A stretch of DNA of 64,000 nt from NCBI RefSeq assembly GCF_001949145.1, contig NW_019091583.1:289769-353768 (forward strand). The letters are read 5' to 3'. This document shows positions 1 to 9,544 of the stretch, in pieces. The notes under the pieces are model-generated. The model searched no databases. It was not told the DNA's origin and saw only the letters and a program-made list of their open reading frames with translations. The number at the start of each line of letters is the position of its first letter. Positions within the stretch are counted from its first letter, which is position 1. This stretch comes from Acanthaster planci (Eukaryota > Echinodermata > Asteroidea > Valvatida > Acanthasteridae). The translations under genes and the position numbers were made by a program.

Positions 1-2056
1 GAAAAGCATTTTTTACCCAGAGGGTATATATGTACCGCTAGAAGAACGGTCCGAAAACTTCTCATTTCCAAAAGCCTCAGATACCGGTATCGCGCACAAA
101 ACCTTTTTTCAAAGGCGGAAAAAGAAAGACTAATTACAGTACTTCGAGGAACTTGTATTGTTGCTACCCTAACAATGAAACTGAAAATGAAAAGGGAATG
201 AGTAATCGATTGAAAAACTAGCTGTAAGCTGGCATTACTGGATGGAATGGAACAGGGACTGTGCTTCACCAAAAGTGGAACATGATTTTGCGAAAGAGGG
301 AACATTGAGGGGAGTAGCAGGTAGGCCTATTTCCCTTCTCCCTCCTTCTCAAAGTGGGTACACAGCCCCCAAAAGGTAGTACGCTTCACACCTCAGAAAG
401 TCACAGGCAACAACATTCAAGCCATGTACCGGTACATGTTGGATTCTGTTGGATTGAGCAGGCTTCACACTTTTCCTGTTGTTAGATTCTGTCAGGTTCA
501 GAAGGGTACTAAAGAAAACCCAAACGGGATGAGGGTTACTGAATGCCGTTCTATACTGGGCACCAGCTACACAAGTACAGTGTACATAAAATACAAAGAC
601 CCATTCTCCCATTGCTTGTTACGTAGGCATATGTACATGTACACGTACATGTACATGTAGTCTTCAGAACAAATTTGTATTTAAAGTGTGCAAATACTCG
701 AACAAGTTTGCATGAAATCCTACTCCATTCAACGGACGAAAAGCAAGGTCAAGTGTGATCACCTGATGCTTCTAACGTTCACCAGTAAAGGAAAAAAAAG
801 ACAGGCTCGCAGGGGCCCCAAACATGAAAGGCAATAGGCCCACAACAAAAAAAGGTGAAAGTCTTCGTTTTACAACATAAAACAAAACAATGAACACAAA
901 GTATACACAATGAAGAATGATGTCGTAGATATGAAAGAATTCCATGTGGACACCACTAGTTTTTCCCTCCAGTGACAACTGTACAGTGAAAATACTTCAG
1001 ACCCCCAAAAAAGGTGATTCCAGAGACGACTTCATTTTTTTTTTTTTTTCAACTGTGTTAAAAGCCCAACAATGCCGACCTACCGGAGCCCCTCAGATAG
1101 GCCACCAAAGAATGCTTTAAATACAGTGTAGCCTTCTATGATGATCCTGACGGCGGAAAAAATGTTGAGTGCCCTCTGGTTCCTTTCAGAACCCCACATA
1201 TTCATAAAAGATGTATCCTTGAAGGCTTCATAGCTAATATTCACCATGAATAGCTTCAAAGTGCACAGTAAAGTGTATGGATTGGCCTACATGTACATGT
1301 ACTTCATAAAACCTTCACATTTCTGGAGTTCCGGGTCCTCCCCCCTTCTTAAAAAAAGTCTGGCCCCCAAAAATACTGTTCTGGATTCCCAACTGGATGG
1401 AAGTACTGGTGTTGACAGAGCTTTCTGATGTTCAAAATGCAGGGGTTTGGATGGCAAACATCAAAGCAAGGCATTTGATGCACAACCCCATGGAAGAAGT
1501 GTACAGTCTGCAAAACATTAAAACCCCTACGATCCCGAACCAGCCAAGCTCTGACACCCGGGTTTGTTGGACTCTGTTGGTGCAGTGTGAGTTCTGCTCC
1601 AGTGTTTTAAATGTACACGTACATACGTACATGGTGGGATTAGAAGTCTTGAGTCCCCCAAGATGCACAGTTTACTACTGGTAAAGGTACTTTGTTGAGA
1701 ACTGTCCATTTTCTTACACACTTCTACTCAAGCCCTGCTTTTTTTATGTTGCATTGCATGGTAGCTATTGGATAAAGACACACGTAAATTTACAAACCTC
1801 AAACTGTGAAGCTCACCACAAAAGTAAAAACTCGCAAAATTCCATGCAGGCAAACCAGTTTTGGACTTGGACTAAGTTCATGAATATTAATGATTCGTAC
1901 CAGCCAATCAGAATCAGGTCCTCAAGCTCATTCAACCCACATTGATCAATCCTGTTCACTAATATCTGTTTAAACTGACAATCAAGCTCAATTTCTTCTT
2001 ACAAATTTTGAAAACTATGTATTTATATGGAAATGTTGTATGAATATTTGAATATC
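1..2056. other. Intergenic, no gene recognised
   Basis: Several short open frames occur here, but none shows a recognisable domain or a splice-compatible exon. A run of alternating ACGTAC/ACATGT words at 629-659 is a degenerate palindromic microsatellite, and a 16-T run lies near 1035. If the secreted-protein exon at 4147-4491 has further exons on the minus strand they could lie here or beyond the window edge. I could not identify any. Confidence 0.5.
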
Positions 2057-2256
2057 TTTCAATATGGATGCCACAAGTGTTTCCCTGCAGTTCACGTACA
2101 TGTATGTATCAGCCATCCGTAAGCAATGACCTTAAATCTCAAATTTAGCAGGGAAAATATTGAGTTATTTACGCAAAAAATAATTAGAAATTTTCAGACT
2201 CGTCTCATAGGATTTGTGCACAGAATCAAGTGATGTGCGTACAAGGAACTCTTTCC
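2057..2256 (+). mobile_element. MITE, family 1, copy 1
   Basis: About 200 bp matching the elements at 2712-2936 and, inverted, at 61170-61382. Shared features are a left end with CAATATGGATGCCA, a central block of AGGGAAAATA followed by AATTTTCAGAC and TCTCATAGG, and a right end AAGGAACTCTTTCC. The left end of this copy is degraded. No coding capacity is seen, so it is a non-autonomous DNA transposon of unknown superfamily. Confidence 0.55.
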
Positions 2257-2711
2257 CAGCTACATGTACATGTAGGCCTAGACTTTGAAATGGATGAGAT
2301 GTATTGGAGCGTATCAATGTCTTGAAACCTACATGTACATGTAGCATGGTCTAGTTTGGAAATCGCTGCACCTCTCAGCTTATGCGCTGATCCGGCAGAC
2401 TGGGTTACTTTTCAGGAAACAGGAAACCAGGATGTAAACTCAGGCCCTCAGTAATCTACATTGTAACCTCAGCATGTATCATAACCTGGCAAAATGAACA
2501 CTTGGCGGCAAACAAAGAAAATTAGACTAATTCATATTCCTGGAGAACTGCATAGGCCTAGGCCTACACACTTCTAAAATGCTTTTTTCAGTCAGCAGTT
2601 ATATGCCTCTGTACAGAATGTACATGTAATTGTTCAGCGCACTCTTAAATGTGACACAATTTTTGGGGCAATTTTTTTATTAGTTTCTATTTTACCCGAG
2701 TTGATTTGCCA

Positions 2712-2936
2712 GGAAAAGTTCCATATGGTCACTAGTAATTGTTCCCTACAATGACGTAGCAGCCACCAGAAAGCAAAAACACGCGCAGAAAAGTTTAATT
2801 TAGGAGGGAAAATACCTGTATCCAGCCGTTTTCTGAGAAAACACTTGGAATTTTTAAACCAGTCTCATAGGGTTCGCGCACAGAGTGTAAAATGGCGTCC
2901 ATATGGAACTTCTTTCTGATCTGCCTTTGAATGAAA
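2712..2936 (+). mobile_element. MITE, family 1, copy 2
   Basis: About 225 bp with imperfect terminal inverted repeats: the left end begins GGAAAAGTTCCATATGG, and the right end read in reverse gives AGTTCCATATGGACGCCA. The interior matches copies 1 and 3. No open frame of note. Confidence 0.6.
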
Positions 2937-3020
2937 TTCAACTCGGGGACAGGCATGATACTATTGACAGGGCGAGTAGGCCTACGTTAGGCTAGGCTAG
3001 GGTCTGGGCTAGCTCTACAA

Positions 3021-3123
3021 AGTGGAGCGTTAGAATTCCTCTTTTACGATTTTGATCTTGGACGGGATCGTCATACTAACGATCCCGTCCAAAATCGTAC
3101 AAGAGGAATACTAACGCTCTACT
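3021..3123. repeat. Long hairpin (inverted repeat)
   Basis: The left arm 3021-3071 pairs with 3079-3123 around a 7-bp loop, interrupted by a 6-base bulge near 3054-3059. The inner stem GGACGGGATCGT / ACGATCCCGTCC is perfect. Outer pairing includes AGCGTTAG with CTAACGCT. It borders the larger fold-back element and may be its outer terminus. Confidence 0.75.
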
Positions 3124-3136
3124 TAGTATAGACCCA

Positions 3137-3979
3137 ACGAATACTCCTTCATCGTATACTGGGCCCTGTCCCGATTCATAGGGATTTCTTTTGAAAAGTT
3201 TTATCCGGGATATCCAGGGGCATAACTAACCATCCGCTTGATTATATGAGCTGAAATTGCACCGGTACACATGTACGTTCACCACTTCCAGGGTAAACTT
3301 TCTGCTAGGTGGTTAATTGCAGAAAACTCGCCGTTTTCTCGTTCGGAGGAAAAAATGTTGCCTTTTTTGCCATTTTCCCACTCTTGAAGAATTTTGGCCT
3401 GACTTGTACATCACACAAACTGCTTTGTATGGTGAAGTAACGGCAGGCTTTGGGGAGTCGGGTTGGCAAGGTAGTTCTTTCCTCGCCTTCCACCTCTGTG
3501 GTCCCAGGTTCGATTCCCAGCCCGGTCCACATGCGGGTTGGGTTTTCAGTCCCTATCTGACTCCAAAATATTCCTCTGGGGTTTTCCTCCCACCTCTAAA
3601 ACTGCAACCGCTTCTCACTATCTCCCCTTTACTGATGTAACTCTCTTTGACACGACAAGAGAGTGACGAAACAGCCATCAGTTTTGTCCGAGTGGGATAA
3701 ATTCGTGGGAATTGGAAAAAACTGGGAGTTGAAAAACGGCCAAAAAGGTAACTTTTTTCCTCCGAACGAGAAAACGGCAAATTTTCTGCAATTAGCCACC
3801 TAGCGGAAAGTTTACCCCATAAGTGGACGTATACCAGTGCAATTTCAGCTCATAAAATCAAGCGAACTGGCAGATGTTTAGTTATGCCCCCCGATATCCA
3901 TGATATCCCAGATTAAACTTTTCGAAAGAAATCCCTATGAATCGTGACAGGGCCCAGTATACGATGGAGGAGTATTCGT
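3137..3979. mobile_element. Fold-back DNA element with about 245-bp inverted repeats
   Basis: The left arm (about 3137-3385) and right arm (about 3735-3979) are inverted copies of each other. Landmarks shared in opposite orientation are ACGAATACTCC at the outer ends, TATACTGGGCCCTGTC, AGGGATTTCTTT, AGCTGAAATTGCAC, and TTCTCGTTCGGAGGAAAAAA at the inner end. The space between the arms (about 350 bp) holds a tRNA-derived SINE. No transposase is encoded. The arms have diverged by small indels, so the element is old. Confidence 0.75.
3452..3640 (+). mobile_element. tRNA-derived SINE inside the fold-back element
   Basis: A pol III B-box (GGTTCGATTCC, 3507-3517) lies about 55 bp from a degraded A-box-like GGGTTGGCAAGG. 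It is followed by a GGGTTTTCCTCCCACC-type body typical of invertebrate tRNA-SINEs. It lies between the two arms of the fold-back element. Cloverleaf pairing is too decayed for a working tRNA. The 3' boundary is approximate. Confidence 0.6.
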
Positions 3980-4146
3980 CAGGGCCCGTTTACAGGTCTA
4001 CACTTAGTAGACATGGTAGAGCTAGTAGACATGGCCTGGGCCCTGCAGGGGAGCTGCCATAAATTTACGCAAGAGCAAAAGTCAAAATTGTGCCGAACAC
4101 AAACATGACAAAGTTCTATTATTACTAACAAAATGATGCTCCTTAC

Positions 4147-4491
4147 TTTTAGCACTTGTAGGAACAGAGTACTAAAGGTAACGAACACCAGAAAAAAATT
4201 ACGAAATTGTTTCCAAAAAATAAGGAAGCTAACCGCTGTCATGTTCACGTTGCTTGGTATGCCCCGCTTCTCTCTGTCGGCTGACCTGGCCTCCCGCACT
4301 GGCGAAGCAGGGTTCTTCTCTTCGGTCGACCGTCTTACCCGAGTGTACCCCTCCCCGAGGTCATCCTTTCCCTTCGTAGAGTGGAGATGAAGAGTTCTGG
4401 CCTTGGAGCCAAACCTGGTGGCTTCAAGTCCTGGCGAAATCAACGCCAAAACCAGAATTATCCTCAAAATGACGTTAGTGGGAGTCGCCAT
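4147..4491 (-). CDS. Probable first exon of a secreted protein
   Basis: The frame opens with an ATG in strong context (A at -3, G at +4). It starts with a clear signal peptide: polar MATPTNV, then a hydrophobic core ILRIILVLALI, and a likely cleavage site after GLEA near residue 24. The next 60 residues are polar and charged with possible furin or prohormone sites (RVRR near 51-54, REKR near 73-76), as in a precursor or zymogen. After residue 83 the frame becomes hydrophobic and AT-rich. The best splice donor is AAAA|GTAAGG ending the exon at 4147 (115 codons, phase 0). A weaker donor near 4243 would end it sooner and exclude the hydrophobic part. The continued frame to 3979 runs into the fold-back element and is probably intron. 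No downstream exon was found and I do not recognise the family. Confidence 0.45.
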
Positions 4492-4497
4492 TTTGAC

Positions 4498-4530
4498 TGG
4501 CTTGTTTATGTGACGTGACTTGCAAGATAA
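4498..4530 (-). promoter_or_regulatory. CRE/E-box-like motif at the secreted-protein start
   Basis: On the minus strand GTCACGTCAC lies about 20 bp upstream of the ATG at 4491. It combines a CACGT E-box core with a TGACGT half-site (4511-4516). It could lie in the promoter or the 5' leader. Only the motif and its position support this. Confidence 0.25.
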
Positions 4531-4559
4531 GAGCCCAGCAGTGTTTCACGTATCGTTCG

Positions 4560-7440
4560 AGATAATATTCCTACTCTTAGATAACATAGTACCCGACGAA
4601 AACACCCCAAAATCTAAACTTTTTCCTTTATTTACAAAAATTCACCATACATATGAAAACCCATGGGCACTGAATATTACAAAAATCTGAATCTGAACAT
4701 AGTTTCTTGGAAATTTTGTAAAATATCACTCCGCGCTTTATGGCCTAAGTTTTTCTTTATTTTATTGCTGCCGAGTGTGGATGTACCTGGCACGCATTAC
4801 ATGATGTACATGTACACAAGGCCACCCTCTGTGTATTGAAATTGACTTTTACGTACGGACAGGGAGCCAAACTTTTTTTGGCGTAACAAAATGACATCAT
4901 TTTCTATTTTGGACAGTGCACTAAATCACGAGGACCGCTTTGTTGATAATTGATTATGAAAAGGCTGTCCCATCGATAGAAAATGTCCATATACAGCTTC
5001 TATGCGTGGTAAGCAACTACTATAGGCCTAACAACGTTTTCGTTTTGCCTCTGTACAGAAATGCTAAGCACTACATGATTCGTGGAATCCCGGACATTTG
5101 TACATCACAGACGGAAATCAGTAGCGGTGATGGCTGGAAACTATATGCGACCCTTTGCACCGCGGGATACAATCCAGGGAGAAGGGCAACACAAAACAGG
5201 ACACGCATCCCCCAAAACTACGGCAGTTGTTCGGAAGGTTCGTGAGAAAGAACACCGCTATTAAAAAAATTTATAAAGGCTACATCGAGAAATTTCCTAC
5301 CCCCCCCAAAAAAAACACCCTGAAAATTAGTCCCTGTTTCCCAAAGAGGGAAGAGTTGCCTCAATGCTGCGCCATGACGCGTGACCGTGACGAGGGGGAG
5401 GCGAAAACCCAGTTTTCCGGGGGCGGCAGTAGGGAGAGGGGGCTCAATTTCAGAAATTTCTTTATCATGTATCATTTTAGCTCTACCTTTCCGAAGGGTG
5501 AGCATAATTTGCAGGTTTGGGAAACTTGTCACCAAAACGATTATTTTTTTGCATCCAGCGGTGTAATTGGGTCGAGAGTCATTGGAAGGAGCAAAAATGG
5601 GAATGGATTTTGTGGGAACGATTCTAAATTAGGCCCACTCACTCTCATCAAGGAAATTCGGTCGTGCCTTTTCTAAACTGCAATCCCTTCGATTCCTGAA
5701 AAAAAATATTAGCAAAATACATGCCTTCAAGTTCTAGAGCACTTGGGATGAGGCACACGATGTCTGCTGCTAAATTGAATAGTTTCCCTCGATCCCAGGC
5801 CACTAGTTTTTTACTCGAATCGAGTCAAGTCATGAGGCACATTGTCGAGCCAAGTCCAGTTTAGTCAAGTATTTAGCTCAAGTCACAATCTGAGTCACAA
5901 ACATTTGAGCAAAATATGGGAAATTAAAACAAGAACTGAGTCATTTTAAGCTCTTGGTTAGTAGGCTACTACATGTGGTTACACTATGTTACTCTTGATA
6001 TTAACACATCACATGGAGCTTATAAACTGGTACTGCAAATACCTTTTCGCAAACTAATTTCCTTTTCTTTTGGGAATTTGAGTCTTATTAACTTTCACTC
6101 GAGTCTTGTCATCTGATGGTGGACTCGAGTCGAGTCATTTGCTCGCAGTGACTCGCCTGGAGTCATTTTTGCCCAGGCCTAGCCTACCCATCGAGACTAT
6201 AGGCCTATGAGTGGCTAAAAATTGTGACTCGAGTCGGACTCAAGTCGAGTCGCTGACTAGAGTCATTACAACTCTGCTTGACTTCCCCGACTTGTGTCTT
6301 GCCTTCGAGTTTCTCTGTTGCCCGATTTATATTAAACAATGAAATGTCTTTTTGGACTTATTGCCGGGTTCTGATTGCTCTTACTGAGACAGAGTTCGTA
6401 AATTGATTCAAGGTCCGAAGTTATAAATTGAATATAGAAAAGTATGGAAGCACTTGTCCACTTGGAATGCCCGGGTTTTCAATACGACCACTTCACTGTC
6501 GTGTGCCAGGATTTTGTTGCCACCGAAAAGGTTGGTTGACGTATGATTATTTTTGAATGAAGTGAAAATACTTCCATTCAGTTCGTACAGTTTGATTCTC
6601 TGTTGGAAAACATGACGGATCAGGCGCAGATCCAGGGAAATTGGGGGTCGAACTCATTCACTCGTTCTGTGACCAAGGAAAAAAAAGTAAAAGGGGGAAT
6701 ATGATTGGAAAAAATAACTAAAGTAAATTACAAACACAAACAAACAAGCAAACAAACACCAAACGAGAATTCATCCTGCAGATTGTTCTTATGTAAACAT
6801 GGTGATTGTTGGAAATAGTTGGCTATGGTCCGCAAAAAATGAGACATTTAAAAAATCTTCGGCATGTACCCAACTGGAAAAACTCCTGGATTCGCCCATG
6901 CGACAAACGGTGGTGGTGAACAGCGCCACCTAGTATCAGGTGGGATACATTATCATTGGATAATAATGAAATAATATTTTGCCACCTGGTGTTGAATGTG
7001 TCATCATAGAAATGGCCGCAGGAATACTTTTCCGTATTTACCTGCGCATACGGCTAACACAAAGCAACCTTTTCCCCAGAGGCAGCAGAAAATCATTTAT
7101 AAACGTTTTCATACAGTCGTACTGTTGAGAAGCCAAAAACAGACAAAACGTTTTGAAAGCAGCTTTAAGTGACTTTTTCGATGACTCGTAGGCCTACAAG
7201 TTACTGAAAAGCATTTTTATTCAGGCAGCCGAAACTGGGCAGTTTGATTTCCTGCTTTTTGGAGATGCAGAGGCGGGGCTGGGATAATCAGTAGACTTTC
7301 AATCCCTTCAAGGCACCACCCCTTGGAAACCACAAAACAAGAAAATAAACCACCATTTTTAATCGGGCCTCTACTTCTCTATAAAATGACATCAGCACGT
7401 GTGTGATCACATTTTGATTGATTTAAGCTTTTCCCCTTCT
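4560..7440. other. Intergenic DNA without a recognised gene
   Basis: No exon or conserved domain recognised. Contents include a stretch rich in GACTCGAGTC-type words at about 5810-6260, a (CAAA)-rich tract at 6731-6760, and a small pair of inverted GCCACCT / AGGTGG words near 6925-6995 that may be a decayed MITE. The open frame at 5155-5676 has no recognisable protein features. Confidence 0.5.
5810..6260. repeat. Degenerate GACTCGAGTC / AAGTC word repeat
   Basis: About 450 bp in which ACTCGAGTC, GAGTCAAGTC, AGTCGAGTC and related words recur every 10-30 bases on both strands, with unrelated sequence between them. A second region of the same kind lies at 25270-25540. It looks like a decayed simple or palindromic satellite. 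Confidence 0.6.
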
Positions 7441-7465
7441 TAACTATCACTGAGCTCCTGTGGAG

Positions 7466-7781
7466 ATTTTAACCCTAAATGAGCCAGGGCGGAATCCCCC
7501 TCCCCCCAAAAAACCTTTGCCGATATATCGCCATGGTGCATTTTTGGAGTTTTTAGAGAAACTCTTTGCAGTAAGTTTGACACCATTTCTGCAAAAATGG
7601 AACATACAGTTCTTGCACAGCGTGCATTTTTCAGAAACAGGTCAGAAAAAACTATATAGGCTTACGTGTACTAGCACGCATGTAACCATGAACTTCAAAT
7701 GACCGTAAGAACAGCGTCACGTGGATGTCTGACCCAGTTCAAGCTTCACATTTGTAATGATAAGGAGTGTAATATGTATAT
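7466..7781 (+). repeat. Older repeat, copy A, left part
   Basis: The sequence from TTTTAACCCTAAATGAGCC to GTAATGATAAGGAGTGT matches copy B at 18771-19225 with indels (shared words include GGAGTTTTTAGAG / GGAGTTTTTGGAG, GCATTTTTC, ACAGGTCAG, GCACGCA, TAATGATAAGGAGTGT). Copy A stops at the GTATAT target duplication of the 4.8-kb element and resumes at 12590. Confidence 0.75.
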
Positions 7782-7905
7782 TACGAAAGTACGAAAGCCC
7801 TTTTTGTGCAAATGAAGTACAAATTTTCAGCCTGACACTTATTCGCTTTAACGAATTGCTCATTCGTAATAACGAGTTGCTAATCGAAATAACGAATTGC
7901 TGAAG
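7782..7905 (+). repeat. Left terminal inverted repeat of the 4.8-kb element
   Basis: Pairs with 12458-12589. Matching blocks in order from the end are ACGAAAGCCC, then CCTGACACT, then three about-20-bp units built on ATAACGAATTGCT. The middle part has diverged. The subterminal units could be binding sites for the element's own replication or integration protein, but that is inference. Confidence 0.75.
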
Positions 7906-8141
7906 TAGTATGTGAGGGAGAGTTCTGGACCAGCTTTAGCCTCCTTTACCTATCCAACCCCCTTCAACCGGCCCAATTCCCACCCTCCAAACCAACTCCC
8001 CGGGGCTCTTCTCAACCCTCAGGATTCCGCCCAACACCAGAGAACAGATCGCCGGGCGACGACATCGCACAAAAGGGGCCCGGCAGATTTCCCACAACCG
8101 AAAATTCTCAAAAACTTTTCTAAGATTCCTCTAGAAGTAAA

Positions 8142-8369
8142 ATGGATCTAACTTTTGCCACCAAATTTGAATACGCTAAATTAGTCGCGACTAACGCGGC
8201 GTTGTTAACTGTAAACGGTTGTGAAACAGAGCGTGGTATAATCGAGCAAGCGAAACTGGACGTACAGAGACTAAGACATCACATTTGCTTGGTGAGACAA
8301 ACCAAAAACGGAAATAAAGTTTATAAACCGAAGCAAATATTTATCCCCAGTGATTTACTTACCGTTTAA
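8142..8369 (+). CDS. 75-residue protein, possible RPB6/omega-like fold
   Basis: Complete small frame with ATG in good context (AAA before the ATG). The pattern ATKFEYAKLVATNAA, followed by a helix starting IIEQAK, a hydrophobic strand (ICLVRQ), a GN turn and a final FIPSDLL, resembles the conserved C-terminal part of RNA polymerase subunit RPB6, which also occurs in some large DNA viruses. I see only the pattern; the similarity is weak and the family is not known from Polintons. It is the first gene inside the left inverted repeat, and the frame is unbroken although neighbouring genes are damaged. Confidence 0.4.
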   Translation: MDLTFATKFEYAKLVATNAALLTVNGCETERGIIEQAKLDVQRLRHHICLVRQTKNGNKVYKPKQIFIPSDLLTV

Positions 8370-8719
8370 GATTACAAAATATATGTAAAATTTCTTTGAA
8401 TAGAAACAAACATAAAAACAAAAATATCAAATAAAAAACAAACGTCAACTGTTTCTTTTGCAAAGACACGGTTCAATCTGTTAACGTGGTAGATGCGGTC
8501 GATTGTATTCATTGTTTAAATTCTGGTGGTTTATTCGAATGCATCGACTGTAACGAATGTCACGATTGTCACAAATGACACAACGGCAGTAAATGTACCC
8601 AGTGTCCGATGTGCATCAAATGTGGCGAATGTATAAATTGTGTATTTAGTTTTAATTCTTATGACTGTGAACATTCAAACGCCCTAAACAGCTGCGAAGC
8701 GTGTTTCGATTGTTATAAT

Positions 8720-8731
8720 TGTATAGAATGT
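8720..8731 (+). repeat. 12-bp target duplication, left
   Basis: TGTATAGAATGT is repeated exactly at 9015-9026, immediately flanking the palindromic insertion. Confidence 0.8.
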
Positions 8732-9014
8732 CTAAGATGGAAAGCTTGCGGTAAGCACCATGCAAAATCTCTTTTTTGAGTCTGTGTGGTTCTGATAAGA
8801 ACTGGAGAGGCTCAACGTTTCGGACAGTGTGCTCTGTCCGTCGTCAGGAGAGTCAGGAGTGTCTCCTGACGACGGACAGAGCACACTGTCCGAAACGTTG
8901 AGCCTCTCCGGTTCATATCAGAACCACACAGACTCAAAAAGAGATTTTGCATGGTGCTTACCGCAATCTTTCCATCTTAGTCACCTGTCAACATGAATAG
9001 CTTGAAATCCCATC
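8732..9014. mobile_element. Palindromic Penelope-like insertion with hammerhead-like motif
   Basis: A 249-bp near-perfect palindrome (8732-8980) is followed by a 34-bp single tail (8981-9014) and flanked by a 12-bp target duplication. Each arm contains CTGACGA, then a stem GGACAG/CTGTCC around AGCACA, then GAAAC (plus strand 8866-8896; minus strand 8847-8817), which resembles the hammerhead ribozyme core, with one extra C before the stem. Inverted pseudo-LTRs, a tail of about 34 bp and hammerhead motifs are known traits of Penelope-like retroelements. No RT or GIY-YIG coding remains. It interrupts the cysteine-repeat gene. Confidence 0.6.
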
Positions 9015-9026
9015 TGTATAGAATGT
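9015..9026 (+). repeat. 12-bp target duplication, right
   Basis: Exact copy of TGTATAGAATGT at 8720-8731. Confidence 0.8.
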
Positions 9027-9347
9027 GTCGGCAGCGCTGTTACGACTGTGTTTGCTGCGTTAACTGCGTCGAATTAGAAGGAATGGATCACTTGGTGTTT
9101 GTCGATGGCCGGCACAAGAGAATAAGGCACAAACGAGAAGACGACTTACCGCCTAACACCTAACATCTAAACTGGATTCCAATTTATATAAAATTGGGTT
9201 AAAAATTGAATACGACGTTGACATAACAGAATAGAGTAGATATAGTAAATAGAGTAGATATTTAACGTGAAAATTTATTGGAGTCGGCCGATTAACGTCG
9301 CTTAAAAAAATGAGAAAATTTCCAACTAAGATACAAAAATCAGAATC

Positions 9348-9542
9348 ATGTTAACCCAAATTTACATCGTAACCGACGACCACGAGCGATTCGATGCCAA
9401 TAACAGCGATCGTAATGTTGTATACGGTCCTTTTGATTCCAGCAAACTGATTATCAAACCCGTGATAAAAGAAGGCACTTATGTATCCCAATGCTATTCT
9501 CCCATTTATTATAATCACGGCGGTCAAGAAAATGTTTACTAA
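9348..9542 (+). CDS. 64-residue hypothetical protein of the 4.8-kb element
   Basis: Frame from ATG 9348 to TAA 9540-9542, with strands rich in aromatic residues (TQIYIVTDD, SQCYSPIYYN). It ends 2 bp before the ATG of the next frame, which is in another phase and is open upstream of its ATG. The two may therefore be one gene broken by a frameshift near 9525-9540. I do not recognise the family. Confidence 0.4.
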   Translation: MLTQIYIVTDDHERFDANNSDRNVVYGPFDSSKLIIKPVIKEGTYVSQCYSPIYYNHGGQENVY

Positions 9543-9544
9543 TT

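Larger units (their letters stand above)
8435..9163 (+). pseudogene. Cysteine-repeat (CXX)n gene, interrupted
   Basis: The frame opened at 8435 encodes cysteines at every third residue over long stretches, for example CTQCPMCIKCGECINC and CEACFDCYNCIEC. It has no visible start codon, an in-frame TGA at about 8576-8578 (just after CHDCHK), and a 283-bp insertion at 8732-9014. After the insertion the cysteine-rich reading resumes in another frame (CYDCVCCVNC) and ends with a basic tail (HKRIRHKRE) at TAA 9161-9163. The regular C-x-x spacing suggests a metal-binding or disulfide-stacked solenoid; function unknown. It lies between the 75-residue gene and the 64-residue frame on the same strand. 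Confidence 0.65.

Noticed and set aside
3305-3780. ORFs across the fold-back element and SINE
   Set aside because: Both strands are open only because of repeat sequence; no protein features.
5155-5676. 173-residue plus-strand ORF
   Set aside because: No domain, no splice logic, low-complexity lysine and proline runs, and an overlapping equally open minus-strand frame.
7912-8151. Proline-rich 79-residue ORF at the left end of the element
   Set aside because: It begins with GTG rather than ATG, is low-complexity, and overlaps the better 75-residue gene.
8732-8980. Palindrome as a pure assembly artefact
   Set aside because: The 12-bp flanking duplication and the one-sided 34-bp tail fit a real insertion; an artefact cannot be fully excluded without reads.
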